64,000 nucleotides of DNA from Enchytraeus crypticus (GCA_905160935.1 CAJHZI010000514.1:957501-1021500), one strand, 5' to 3'; positions 32,447 through 44,299 are shown, counted from the first letter of the stretch. Numbers and translations: made by a program. The notes: generated by a model not told the origin, from the letters alone.

Positions 32447-35316
32447 ATGTATATTAGTCAAAGTAGATTAGATCAATATGGTAGCTCTAATGAGGTTATA
32501 AAATCAATTGATAAGTTAGACTGTATGTTTTGTAATGCTAGGAGTATTGTTAATAAACGTAATGAATTAGAATTATTGGTAGAGCAGAATAATATTAGTA
32601 TCATTGGCATCACTGAGACTTGATGGAATAGTTCAATAGACAACTCTGAAATAGAATTAGAAGGTTACACAATTTTTAGAAAAGATAGAATCAGTACTGT
32701 TAAAACCAGAGGAGGAAGGGTTCTATTGTATATTAAGGATCACATAAATGTAGTGCAGAGAGATGACATATGTGATACCAAATTTCCTGAAAGCCTATTT
32801 TGTACCATAGAGTGTAAGGACGAAAAATCACTCCTAGGCATATGTTATAGATCCCCTGATAGCGCAGTTGATAATAACTTAGGGTTATTCAATTTGTTGG
32901 AACAAGCTTGTAGTGATTGTAAAAATTGTGTGATATTAGGTGATTTCAACTACAAGGAATTAGTATAGAATAATTTAGATTCATTATCAAATGACCATCC
33001 ATTAATAATCTGTATAAATGATAACTTCATGTTTCAGTTAGTGAACCGAGTCAAAATGGAAATTTTTTAGATCTATTATTCAGCTCAGACGAAAATATTG
33101 TAGAGAATATAACGGTTAGAGAACCTTTAGGAACTAGTGATCAAAGCACGATAGAATTTCAATTAGTCACTAATAAAATAAAAACTGAGAAAGAGAGTAA
33201 AGTATTGAATTTTCACAAAGCTAACTATCAAGCTATAATTGCAGCTGCTCAACTAAAGGGTTGGGACAACATATCCTTGAATAATGTTAATGATATATGG
33301 TCAATTTTGAAGAATGATATTTTAAAAATCAGAAATAAATTGCTACCTTTAACATATAGGTCAAAAGTAAAATGCAAATGGGCAACTAAATTATGCAAAA
33401 AGTTAAGGAGAGCAAAGAGACGAGCTTGGCATAAATATATAAAATCGGGTAGAAATTTGTCATATTACAATAAGTATAAGGAGAAATTAAGCAAGTCTAC
33501 TAAGGCAAATGATGAGGCAAGGAAACAGTTTGAGATTAAATTAGCTAATAATGTAAAAAATGACAATAAAAGTTTCTTTGCCTATGTTAGAAATAAAGAG
33601 AAGAACACAGCTAAAGTAGGTCCATTGCGGGATGCCGATGGTATCATTATCACTGATGATGAGCTCACAGCAAACATGTTCAATGACTATTTCAGCAGTG
33701 TTTTTACAGTAGAAAATCTAGATAATATTCCAATAGCAGATAGAATATTTACAGGTCTAGAATCAGAATGTTTAAGTGAATTAGTCATTCATAAAGAAAT
33801 AGTTTTAAAGAAACTTAGTGAAATTAACTGTAATAAAAGTCCAGTTTCAGATGATCTTCATCCTAAGTTACTATTTGAGCTGAGACACCAATTAGTAGGT
33901 CCCCTTACTAAATTGTTCAATCTATCGCTCGAAACTGGAATTGTACCTCAAGACTATAAAGAGGCCAGGGTGTCTCCCTTGTTCAAGAAAGGTAGAAGAG
34001 ACAATCCTGAGAACTATAGACCAGTTAGTTTGACTAGTATCATAGGTAAGGTGTTTGAGAGCATTATTAAGGATAGTTTAGTTAAACATTTAAATAGTTA
34101 TGAATTAATAAGAAATAGTCAACATGGATTTACCAGCAATAGATCTTGTCTAACAAACATTTTGAGCTTTATGGAATCTGTCAATTCATAAAGAAATAGT
34201 TTTAAAGAAACACTGCATGTTGATAACAGTAATCCAGTAGACATTGTCTATTTGGATTTTGCAAAGGCGTTTGATAAAGTGCCTTACGAGAGATTGTTTT
34301 GTAAACTTGAAGCTCATGGAGTTACTGGCGCTGTCCTGAATTGGATTAGAAGTTGGTTAACCTCCAGGAGACAAAAAGTTTGCATTTCAAATCATGACTC
34401 GGCTTGGCGCAATGTCACTAGTGGGGTTCCACAGGGTTCAGTGTTGGGTCCAATTTTATTTTTGGTTTACATTAATGACTTAGACAACAGCATAATATCC
34501 AAAATGAGTAAGTTTGCTGATGATACCAAATTATGTAAAAATATAGGTAATCTAGAAGATATGTTATCACTTCAGAGAGATTTAGAGAGTTTGCATAATT
34601 GGGCAACTACCTGGCAGATGAGCTTCAATGTTGATAAATGTACAATTATGCATGTAGGTCACAATAATAGTTGCAATCAATATAAACTTGGTAAAGCAGA
34701 ACTAAAATCATCTATTAAAGAAAAAGATCTAGGTGTCATTATTGATAATACCCTAAAATTTTCAGAGCAGTGTAAATCAGCAACAAATTGTGCTAATCAC
34801 ACTTTAGGTTTAATTAGGAGAACTATAAAAAGTCGTAATAAGGATGTAATAGTGAAATTATATAAAGCATCAGTAAGACCTAAATTAGAATATTGCGTAC
34901 AAGCGTGGAGATCTTTTTTAAGGAAGGATGTGAAGTGTATGGAAAGAGTTCAAAGGAGAGCAACTAGAATGATTGCTGAATGTAGAGGTCAAAACTATGA
35001 ATCTAGGTTAGATGTATTAGGTCTAATTAGTTTAGAAGATAGACATACCAGAGGGGATTTAATTCAAGTGTATAAAATAGTTAAAGGTTTTGACAATATC
35101 GAATGTGAAGAATTTTTCAAACTATCAGATTATGCTAGAACAAGAGGGCATAGATTCAAAATAATAAAGGTTAGATCCAGATTAGAAGTTAGAAGAAACT
35201 TTTTCAGTCAGAGAGTTGTCAATATATGGAACAGGTTACCTCAGTATGTAGTAGAGGCAGAGTCAGTGAATGCTTTTAAGAATAGGCTAGATAAGTATTG
35301 GAAAGAAATACATTGA
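32447..35316 (+). pseudogene. CR1 LINE ORF2 (endonuclease and reverse transcriptase), broken
   Basis: The endonuclease part shows CNARSIVNKRNELELLVEQN, IIGITET, GICYRSP and ILGDFNY, as in APE-type nucleases of CR1. The reverse transcriptase shows SPLFKKGRRDNPENYRPVSL, DFAKAFDKVPYERL, SGVPQGSVLGPILFLVYIND and the catalytic FADDTK. The C-terminus ends with FFSQRVVNIWNRLP and VNAFKNRLDKYW. Lesions: TGA at 32621-32623, TAG at 32966-32968, a frameshift near 33040, and an inserted block with TAA at 34189-34191. The point stops sit where family members carry Trp, fitting G-to-A decay. Confidence 0.88.
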
Positions 35317-35399
35317 ATTGATAATTTGTTTGTTGTTTTGTGTAGATAGGCTGATTAGTTTCACACCACATGAGGGTATTTGGTTTCTAGGTATTCATG

Positions 35400-36020
35400 A
35401 GTGTGGGTAAGGCTTGTATGCTTATGTATGCGTAGGTGTGTGTATGTGAGTACACATGCATGTATGTCTATGTATGTTTGTGCATGTATGCTTGTATATA
35501 TTGTAATGTATGACTATATATTGCGACTGGTTGATATGCCTAGTATGTAGTTATATGCATGCTTGCATATTTTTGTCTGTAAGTTCGATGTGTGTATGTG
35601 TGAGTGTATTCTATGTGTATATATGTAGGTGTATGTATAAGTGTGTATGTTTTATATATATGTATGTGTATGTATATATGTATATGTGTATGTGTATATG
35701 TATGTGTATATATGTGTGTATATGTGTATATATGTACGTATGTATATGTATGTATGTATATATGTGCGTGCATGGGTATGTATATGTATGTGTATATGGG
35801 CATATTTATGTGGATATGGGGTATGTATGTATATGTATATGCATATAAGTATTTGATAAGTGTATGTATGTTTATGTATGTGTGTATGTGCACGTGTTTG
35901 TGTGTATGCATGTACATGTATGTGTGCATGCATGGATGCATAATGTATGTGTAATGTGCATAGTTATGTACCTGTATGTAGGTTTATATGTGAGATGGTT
36001 ATGTGTGTGTGTGTGGTATT
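35400..36020. repeat. Long TGTA/TATG-type microsatellite
   Basis: An imperfect TGTATG/TATG repeat of about 600 bp immediately follows the CR1 ORF2 stop and 3' leader. It creates long spurious frames in five or more phases (Tyr/Val/Cys or His/Thr/Tyr runs), which are not genes. Confidence 0.9.
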
Positions 36021-36394
36021 TTGGTGAGTGTTTAGTTTTTTCTTATATTCTTCCTTTGAAGCCTATCAACTTGTCAAGGTTTGTATCTTCTGTTCCCTTT
36101 ACGGTTTCTATGTATAGAGGTATGAAATTACATAAAAAAAGCTGGTGTTACAGGTCCTTGTGACTTCCTTAACCAGTATAATTATGTTAAGTCATATAAT
36201 AACACAAGCAATAGGCCTATAGGCTAGTCAAGCAAATTGAATTACATAGAATCATGGTAGACAAATACGCTACGCTTAGACTTGTAAGAATACAGTACTA
36301 TATTCAGTAAATAAAATTACATTTATTGATTTCATATTTCTCTGCAACTATCTAATTCTTGCGTTATGAAACACAGTGTCAAAAACTGGTAGTC

Positions 36395-37281
36395 TAAACG
36401 CGTATAATATAACACGCATTATAGTGAAATGATCAACTGTGTTGATATCTATCACTTTTTAACAAACATAAAAATAATAATATTAATATTAATATTAATG
36501 ATTGGGTAGTCTTGGTAGGTTACTTCAAACTTTTTTGTTAGTAGCCCTTTCTTCTTATATAAAGTCTCTTTTACGAAAATTTTATTAACTCTAATATTAC
36601 TGTAAATAGATAAATAAGAGATTATAATAGAGGTAATTACAACAATTAATACCTTTTATCAAAGCTATATAATGTATAGCTATATTAATACTATATAGCT
36701 ATATTAATACTAAAAATAAACAAACACAAATCCTCTTCGATTCAAACAACGTGAAAATAAACTGATGCCTATGATTGGTGGACATATGGGTCAATATTGT
36801 TTATAACCATGTCTCAAGCTGAAATTAAACCGGAAGGCAAATCTCTATTGCTTTTTGATGCAGTCGATGGCCAATGTTGTATTTAAAGCTAGTAAACTTC
36901 GTTAATTTAATCAGTGTATTTAATATAGTTATTAGAACAATTTTGCTCTGTGTCTACGAACATTTGGTAACGTCATAAAATGCTAAATAGCTGCTCCCGA
37001 GGTCCTGGGATAAAATCGCGATAGTGCTGATCAGAGAGTGAAATTTCAAGCTTTAAACGTAAACACGCATTATATTGAAATGATCAACTATCTTGATATC
37101 TATCGCTTGTAATACCTCATGTTTAAACCGTTTGGCAATTTAGACCATTTTCTGTATAACTAGTCCAGTAAATGTCCGAGATTTTACTCTCAGATCAGCG
37201 CGGCTAGGATTTCACTTCACTTCAGGATCTGTCATTTAAAACTGCATGACGTTACCCCTACGCTACTGAGACATTCTAATG
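36395..37281 (-). mobile_element. Cluster of SINE-b copies
   Basis: There are three pieces. 36395-36466 is a minus-strand tail (GATATCAACACAGTTGATC). 36965-37058 is a partial, apparently plus-oriented copy (GGTAACGTCATAAAATGC, TGGGATAAAATCGCG). 37060-37281 is a near full-length minus-strand copy with box-A-like GTAGCGTAGGGGTAACGTCA and the tail at 37060-37110. Comparison with 2810-3043 supports the family. Confidence 0.7.
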
Positions 37282-37806
37282 TATCACTTTCATATGTCCG
37301 TTAACAAAAATAACTTACTAAACTGCTAACGGTTAAGCATTCGGTTTTAAATGTGATAGGTAATGGACGTAATCACAAATGTTCATTGGAAAATCTAGTG
37401 GTGCATGGAATGGATGGAAATAAACCTTTGTCAGATAGGACTTATTAAAATTGAGCCATTATTTTTATCATACTATTGCATCACCAAAACCTACTGGTGT
37501 GTCTATAGTGCAATAAGTGCAATATTGCCAATTATAATTAACCGCTACCCAAAAATTGGGGCCACCAACATTGGCTTCGATGGTCTACTCGTCTCTGCAT
37601 TCTTCCCATGCCTTTATTATTTCTGTTTTTCATCTTTTTCTATTTAATTTGTTCTTATGTTATTTAATTCAAATACTCGAGGTCATACTATTTGCTACTG
37701 TGAGGTCATACTATTTACTATTGCAGCATTGAACATTTTCGCTTAAGTTTTTTATACTTAACACCAATTAAACTCTCAATTCCTGTGTTTTATCTAAAAA
37801 AACACT

Positions 37807-38225
37807 TAAGAATAGACCAACCATTAACTGCACATAATAAAGGGCAACTCAGCAAAAAATAATAAAGTCAATAGGAAACCACCTCAGAAGCCATATTTCC
37901 GTGGCGTAACGTGGAGGGGGCAGGAGGGGCATGTACCTCCCCCATTATGTCATGTTACATTATATTAAGCTCAAAATATAAGTACACACAGTGTATAAAG
38001 TGTGTACTTCTCCCAAAGAACCTCCCCCAATATTAAAACCTGGCTACGTCACTGCCATATTTTTCTCATGTTATATGCTATGTAAGTTGATAATTGCAAG
38101 GCGTAGCCTTTTTTAAAAATGGATTAAGCTGTTGAGCTATGGAGTGCTCATTATAAAACACGAAAAGCAGACTTTGAGTATGAATATGCTCCATGTATCT
38201 GCCACAAGTTGGTAAACCACTAGAG
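37807..38225 (+). mobile_element. Repeat C copy interrupted by a hAT MITE
   Basis: The left part (37807-37898) has AAGAATAGACCAACC and GGAAACCACCTCAGAAGCC. The right part (38063-38225) resumes with TTTCTCATG, AAGGCGTAGCC and continues through TGGAGTGCTC and GACTTTGAGTATGAATATG to CTGCCACAAGTTGG. The MITE at 37899-38054 splits it exactly. Confidence 0.75.
37899..38054. mobile_element. Short hAT-type MITE with 8-bp target duplication
   Basis: The left end is CCGTGGCGTAACGTGG. The right end read inward is CAGTGACGTAGCCAGG, an imperfect terminal inverted repeat (11 of 16 identical). Both sides are flanked by CCATATTT (37891-37898 and 38055-38062), the 8-bp duplication of hAT elements. The repeat-C target is restored if the 156 bp and one duplication are removed. 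It has no coding capacity. Inner ends carry G-runs and C-runs (TGGAGGGGGC and CCTCCCCCA). Confidence 0.85.
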
Positions 38226-38459
38226 AGCACTTTCAATTAATGAAAATTGTTTAATTCATATGCAGTAATAATTTATTGGCTCTCTAATGCAATTCTATTA
38301 AAAGTGTCCAAATATCTTCATTTTCCTGCCTATTGAATTAATTTTATGCTTATAAGTGTACAAATGTCTTTGACTTTAATTTTATGCTAGACAGCTAGAA
38401 AGTTTGTTATTACTTATTTCAACATTTTCTTTATTTTCTAATATGTATGTGCAGATAAG

Positions 38460-41400
38460 ATGACCTTTTCGAGGTTTGAGGCTGACTCCTGGGCGGTGGC
38501 ATTGACGACTTTATTTCTTCTAGTCACTACAGCTCTACTTTACCTTGTATACACATTTTATCATAAAGAGAGGTCAGCAAAAAATTCTCAGCAACGGAGG
38601 TTGCAAAAATCTAAATTTGTCAGTTGTGAATCTCCTGAATGTGTGCGCTGCCATAAGTATGAAATGATTCGACAAAATGCCAAGGAGAAACTGAGTCAGT
38701 TTTCAGAATTCAACGGCTCATCAGAATTGCATAGAATTCAAGCAGCAGTAGAATTTGAAAAGATATTGCCTTTGAATTCACTTCAGAATCCTAATGTTGT
38801 TTATGTGCCGGGTCTGCGCAGTCAGGCCTGGTGGACAGGTGAACAGGACTTTGTGAAGACGTCTAGGTTCCTGGAGAGGCAGTGGGCTGAAATATTGAAC
38901 GAATATAACAAGGTGTATGAGAATGCTTCGGCTCAGTGGGTGAGGAACAACACAAAAGATGGTGTATGGATGGTGTTCAGCCTATATAATCAGGGAGCTA
39001 AAGTTGAAGAGAATTGTAAACTTTGCCCTCGTACAACCTCAGTTGTTGAATCTTTGTCGACTTTCATGCGTTCTAGTACTTTTGGCAATGCTATGTTTTC
39101 TGTCTTGCTGCCTGGGACATCAGTAGCCGAACATTGTGGTCCATGTAATATCAGAATTCGTTGTCATCTTGGTAAGTGTTTTTGACTCATTCGATGTTCA
39201 ATTTTCTTATTTGCATATATACTGCCATATAACCTTAATTTTACTAGTTTTATAAGTATTGCTGATTGACATGATGACTAGTGTATAGGACTTCCCAGGA
39301 GGAGATCAAGGAATGTTTTAGGAGCAGATCCAGGAATTTTTTAGGGAGGGCACGAAAATATTTTTGGACAGTGTTGTGTTACTGGCTGCCATGAATTGAC
39401 AGCAACTTTTTCTAATTTTCCCCTTCAAGAATAAAGTTACGACCTTTCTTCATTACTTTTTGCTTGCTCAAATAGATTTTTTGATTATTTTTCGGGCATT
39501 GACGTCCAATAGGGGGCATTTGCCTCCTTCGGCCCCTGCCTTAAATCCACCCTTGGAACTTTCGATGAGTAGTACACTAGTTATAGTTTACTAACTCTAC
39601 TAAAATCGCCTTATAGCTTTAAATTTGGATATCCCAAATATCTGTACTCTTTTATGAAATATCTGTGCACATTTACCTTTCTAATTTAGTTGCTGAATTC
39701 CATATTCTTTCAATATTTTGGCTATCTCTAATACAATTGGATTATAATTATTAGTGTTCACCTGTGTTGATTATGTTCAGAGAATTGAGTTTTTTGCTGT
39801 TTTATTTTGTTCATTTGTCTACACACATGACATACTACACATACTACTGAGTTTCATTAATAAGTTTTTATTTTGTTACTTCCTCCTCCCACTTCTTTGC
39901 TATTAGTAATCGTTGCCTTTTTATAGCGCATCAATAGCAGACGGTGTGAATTTAGGAAAAACTTTTCAATGCCTCAGGCTCCTGAGTTTTTTTAAATTCA
40001 ATGCCATCAGCACTCGTTCTTCCAAACTGGTCACCCATCCAAGTGCTAACCATGCCACATGTTGCTTAACTTCATTTTTGATACGTAATACAGTCATTTT
40101 TGCATACTTAATCTAGTCAGCCCCGTAGCGTGAGTATGGGGGGGGCCTGAAGAATAGCAAGGGGGCACATGTTAAGGGGTTAGTTCTGCAGCGAAGCGCA
40201 GGTGGGGGTGTAATTTTGCATATGGGGTGTGTTTTGCATGGGTGGGGGTGTGTTTTGCATATACCAGAACCTGTTGGGGGTGGTATACCCCCAGGTGGGG
40301 TGTGTTTTGAATATACCAGAACCTATTGGGGGTGTGTATACCTCCAGGTGGGGTGTGTTTTGCATATACCAGAACCTGTTGGGGGTGTGTATACCCCAGG
40401 TGGGGGTGTGTTTTGCATATACCAGAACCTGACGCGAAGCGGCAGGTTCTGGTATATGCAAAATGGGGTGGCCAGAAGGGTGGCAAGGCAAAATTTAGGG
40501 GGCACATATGGCATTTTTCGGGGAGGGCGCTATTAAACCCCTCCCCGAAGGGGGAATTTTGTGAAATTATAGTCAAGGAACCGTATATTTTCTGAGCATC
40601 TTTATAATAGATATAGGGGATTATTTTTCTTTTTGGAATTTGTCATAAATAAATCTTTTCAATTATGTATCATCTTCAGTATTATCACATCTGTCTAAAT
40701 AAGCATACAAAATTTGGAGTGCATGCAGTCCCTGGCAACATCCAACTATGATGTTTTATAAATGATACTAAACAAATAGCTAAAACAATTAACGTAGAAA
40801 TCTTAAACGTTCTAAATTCGCATTAAAGGAAACATTAATAATTTTCCCAAATCATGACATAAAACAAACATAAACTGAACGAAACCTTCATTAAATAGCC
40901 TATTTAATATATGAATTACATCTATATATTTATTGTCATTTCGTACTTTAGGCCTAAACGATATAAATAAAGAAAATGATATCTTAGCTTACAGTGTAAC
41001 AAATTAACGTCTAAACAACTTTCAGATTCGTACCGAGAGATTTTGCACTCAACTACATAAGGTTAGGATGTTTTACGACAGTTGGAGAGTTGATTGTTGG
41101 AGCTTCGATGGAAGCAGCATAGTAAAACAATTAGACAATTTGCACTTAAACTACTACAACCGATTCGTTGTTCTGCTGGTGTCTCAATTAAACTTTTACT
41201 TGACTTAATCAGCCTACTCCTATCAATATCCTACTGATATACTTTAATGTTTACGAAGTTTAGCAAAGGTCGCCATTCGCGAAAAAATGACTTAACAATA
41301 ATTATCACGGTAATTTTTTTAAATTTTCAGTTCTGCGAGCAGGAGGGGTCCATAAATTAGCAGGGGGGGCCCGGCCCCCTGGTGCCCCCCCCCCCGACGC

Positions 41401-42485
41401 TACGGGGCCGAATCTAGTGCTCTAAATCCCGCCTGACTTAATCTTGATTGTAACACTAATTAGTAGTCTAAGCACATAGTAAAATTATGTTTTATTTGTT
41501 TATAAGTCTATTTACGCAAAATTTCTATTTGATCATTTTACTCAGGCGTGCAAGGATAGAGACAGAGGAGAGTTGGTGCTTCTTTGTTAACACTGCAATT
41601 TGAATCTACCTGTACTTAAAAAGCACCAGATACATGATAATTTAACTATACTCTTGATAATAATTGTAACTATAACATAGAGTGAAATGTGCTGTAGGGT
41701 GCATTATAGCATAGTAATGTTAATTTTTGGCAAGATTTTTCATGAAACTATACTTGTGCATATATTTCTCAGTTGTAATTATTGTACTATCCATTTATTT
41801 TAATTCAGTTTAATATTTTATTTAGTAGACACCTTGAAAATTTGATGCATTTTGATTTTAAAAAATGGCTAATTCTAAGATAAGAGGATGCATCTTCAGT
41901 CAGATTTTCTCATGCTAAAGGCAACAATGATGTTTTCAACTTTGTGGTAAGATGCACAAATTTGTTGATGTAAAAAAGATTTGTTGATTTGTAAAAATTC
42001 ATTATCCCCTGAATCCCATCTAACTAGGGTCGTGATACGAATAATTTGAATAGACATTCTCCATTCCTCAAACTTTGACATTCGATTGTTTAACAAAAAC
42101 ATTTGTTATTTTCGAGTTGTTGTTGAGATCAAGTTAGTAGCACAATTGACATCAATTTGCACTAGCGTGAAAAAGAGATAGTGAGAGTGAGAGATTAACA
42201 TATTGAATATAAATCATAGGCCTAATTATCTGTCTTATATTTATATGTACTAATTTTGTTATATGCATAGGTTTAGTGACCCCAGAGAAGGCTACCTTAA
42301 CAGTAGGAGGTGAAACGAGGACTTGGAATCCTGGCTGTTGCGAGTTCTTTGATGATTCATTTGTTCACAATGTTGTTCATCATGGTTCATTACAACATCA
42401 ACCAAGGGCTGTTCTTATACTAGATCTATGGCATCCTGATCTCTCAATTAAAGAAAGAAATGCATTGAGTGAAATATTTCGATAG
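38460..42485 (+). CDS. ASPHD: Aspartate beta-hydroxylase domain-containing protein (ASPHD family)
   Basis: Two coding exons: 38460-39171 and 42271-42485 (split Gly codon, stop TAG 42483-42485), 308 residues. An N-terminal hydrophobic stretch (about 11-34, WAVALTTLFLLVTTALLYLV) predicts a single-pass type II membrane protein. The Cys-rich PECVRC motif follows, then the AspH-type 2-oxoglutarate/Fe(II) dioxygenase fold: FSVLLPGTSVAEH, CNIRIRCHLGL, VGGETRTWNPG, FFDDSFVHNVVHHG and LDLWHP. Candidate iron-binding histidines are His225 and His270, with Arg234 nine residues after the first, as in aspartyl/asparaginyl hydroxylases. Function beyond the fold is unknown for ASPHD1/2; they resemble ASPH, which hydroxylates EGF-like domains in the ER. 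The start was chosen at the first ATG after a pyrimidine-rich TGTGCAG acceptor (38454), implying a 5' UTR intron. The 3.1-kb intron holds a 5S-SINE and a hAT element. Confidence 0.93.
39300..39560. mobile_element. Possible degenerate hAT-like MITE
   Basis: The left end AGGAGCAGATCCAGG followed by a G-rich stretch and the right end CTGCCTTAAATCCACCCTTG form weak inverted repeats. Possible flanks GAATGTTT and GAACTTTC agree at only 5 of 8 bases. The case rests on resemblance to the CAG-GGC-GATCC style of hAT ends and is weak. Confidence 0.3.
39893..41438 (-). mobile_element. 5S-rRNA-derived SINE, split by a hAT element
   Basis: On the minus strand the 5' end CAGGCGGGATTTAGAGCAC lies at 41415-41435. 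After the hAT insertion, the 5S-like part continues with AAGTTAAGCAACATG, GGCATGGTTAGCACTTGGAT and GGGTGACCAGTTTGGAAG (about 40010-40080), then the SINE body to TTGATGCGCTATAAAAAGGC and TAATAGCA near 39900. The order GTTAAGC, GGTTAGCACT, GGGTGACC is that of box A, intermediate element and box C of 5S rRNA. A plus-strand relative is at 53253-53560. Confidence 0.82.
40118..41410. mobile_element. Non-autonomous hAT element, 1293 bp, 8-bp target duplication
   Basis: The ends are CAGCCCCGTAGCGTGAG and, read inward from the right, CGGCCCCGTAGCGTCGG. The exact duplication AATCTAGT flanks it (40110-40117 and 41411-41418). The left interior has a G-rich tandem array at about 40190-40460 (units near 57-61 bp containing TTTTGCATATACCAGAACCT). 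The right interior is AT-rich without a transposase frame. It interrupts the 5S-SINE inside the ASPHD intron. Confidence 0.88.
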
Positions 42486-42872
42486 ATTATAATTATGTTT
42501 CAAGATAATTATATACTAGTTATCATTTAAAACCTATCATTTGTAGTATTGTAAAGTAGTTTACGCAAATGTCCCTTTGTCACAAATTTATCACAACTTC
42601 GGATTAGAGGTAGACAATCACTACTTCGAAATAAAATGATAGCTTTTACAAAAGTAAGCTGATTGGCTGATCACCGTGAGGGATGCTATTGCAAATGATT
42701 GATCAAAAAAATGTAGCGGCTTAGCTTGAAGTTAGCAACCAAGCTTCAGTTTCTTTTAAGTACCATTTATATTGTAATTGGCAATAATGACGTAATAGAT
42801 AATGAAGCCTATGTTTGTAAATACGGCTAATAGTTTGACAGTAGCAGATGCTGTTCCTGGAGTCATAATCAT

Positions 42873-42878
42873 AATAAA
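42873..42878 (+). terminator. Candidate poly(A) signal of ASPHD
   Basis: An AATAAA hexamer lies about 390 bases after the ASPHD stop on the coding strand. No other hexamer was seen closer. Confidence 0.35.
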
Positions 42879-43322
42879 ACTAACTTTTAATTATTGAAAT
42901 CAGAATAAGAAAATTGAATGCAGAATCTCAAAATTGACCTTTGAAATAAATTTTTTCTACTTATTTTAGGAAACATTATTAGAGATTTTCTGTTCCATGT
43001 CAGATTATTTTGGTCTATTACAAGTGTAATTTGTTTATTTTACTTATGATTGATGAGTTGGTAGCAACCGTAGCATGCTTGAGTGATAAGTAATGGACTA
43101 CAATTTTAAACTTAACCAGAACATCGCTTACAGCACACGTGTAATCATGGGCGTCGACTTTTTATTTTGAGCATCGGGCAACACTTTTTCCAAAAGTCAA
43201 CATATACTGTGTGCGCGACAGTACGCACAATTGTGCAGTATGATAAACTATATGCTTTGCTCTAGCTCTTTCAAAATACCGTACCAGATTTCTGTTACCC
43301 CTGTGGAGTCGGCGCCCATGCT

Positions 43323-43390
43323 TGTAATACAAAAACAGATATTAAAGATAGCTTATATAAGGTAAATTTAATATCTGTTTCTGTATTACA
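43323..43390. repeat. 24-bp inverted repeat (fold-back)
   Basis: The arms 43323-43346 and 43367-43390 match at 23 of 24 positions (TGTAATACA, ACAGATATTAAA) around a 20-nt loop. It lies in the intergenic region after ASPHD. Confidence 0.92.
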
Positions 43391-44299
43391 GATAAATATA
43401 ATCAGATCCTCTGGTCTCAGTTTATGGATTGGAACTGAATATATCTTATTTTCTCTTTGTTCTCTACATTTGCAAGCGTGTCCTACCTGGTGATGCAAAA
43501 AGTCCTGCAGCACTTTTCATTATATCTTTAACTACACTGTAGTTTTATCTGTGGTGTGATATCTCTAGTTAGAAAAAGACTTAAATCGTTTACTTATTTT
43601 GTTATAGTTTTCTATACTTCTTATAGAACAAGTGTTCGTGTAGATTCTGTAAGAGTCGTCCCAGATATTGCCTTATGATAAGGAACCGGACGTTAATTCA
43701 TATTGATTTGAAGATTGTTGATTGATAAAGCAATTTGGAACAGAATTAAACAGTTGACAGACAATTTAAACTCCACTTCATCTACTGTTATTCTAAAACG
43801 GGTTAAAAACAAAATGGATTGTTTTTGTACAATTTTTATACACTATCTATCATCATATAAATTCATATAAACAATAGATCAATCATTGACATCCATGCAG
43901 AAACTGAAGTAATGATAAAATAAATTTGTAAACAAATTAAAAACAGTTCATGTTGAAAAAGTACTAACTGCAATGACTAAACTCTTTCTGTTATAGTATA
44001 AATATTAATCATTGCATGTGTATAAGTTAACAAAAATTATGAAGTCACTAACAAAAATTATGCAGTCACTGATATCTATCTACGAGGTTCAAAATATAAG
44101 ACTCGAGGCTTTGAATTCTAATTAGTTCGCTAACTATTATCACAATCATTAAACTTTATAAGCAAATAAGTGAAACACATAAATATAATGAAGTAGATAT
44201 ACTATTCTAAAATCAAACAACTTCAATAGCAAATAAAGAAAATAACTTTAAAAGTGGTGGCTCTAGAATTAGTGAATTACTCTAGATTATAGAATATCT

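Larger units (their letters stand above)
31110..36185 (+). mobile_element. CR1-type non-LTR retrotransposon, near full length, inactive
   Basis: The element has a 5' leader (about 31110-31346), ORF1 (31347), ORF2 with endonuclease and reverse transcriptase (32447-35316), and a 3' UTR that has been invaded or expanded by a 600-bp TGTA/TATG repeat. The end is placed at about 36185 because GTGACTTCCTTAACCAGTAT followed by AATTATGTTAAGT recurs as a terminal sequence at 50018-50055. I could not identify target duplications. Both ORFs carry nonsense changes, so it is immobile, although most of the coding sequence is preserved, suggesting a fairly recent insertion. It lies in the divergent gap between TTK and ASPHD. 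Confidence 0.85.
42486..44299. other. Intergenic region downstream of ASPHD
   Basis: It contains the ASPHD 3' UTR, the fold-back at 43323-43390, and at about 43640-43700 a plus-strand LINE/SINE-a tail (AGTCGTCCCAGATATTGCC, AAGGAACCGGACGTTAATTC). The rest is AT-rich with no gene that I can support. Confidence 0.5.

Noticed and set aside
35510-36163. Overlapping frames of 70-130 codons rich in Tyr/Val/Cys or His/Thr
   Set aside because: They come from the TGTA/TATG microsatellite and are open in many phases at once, which real genes are not.
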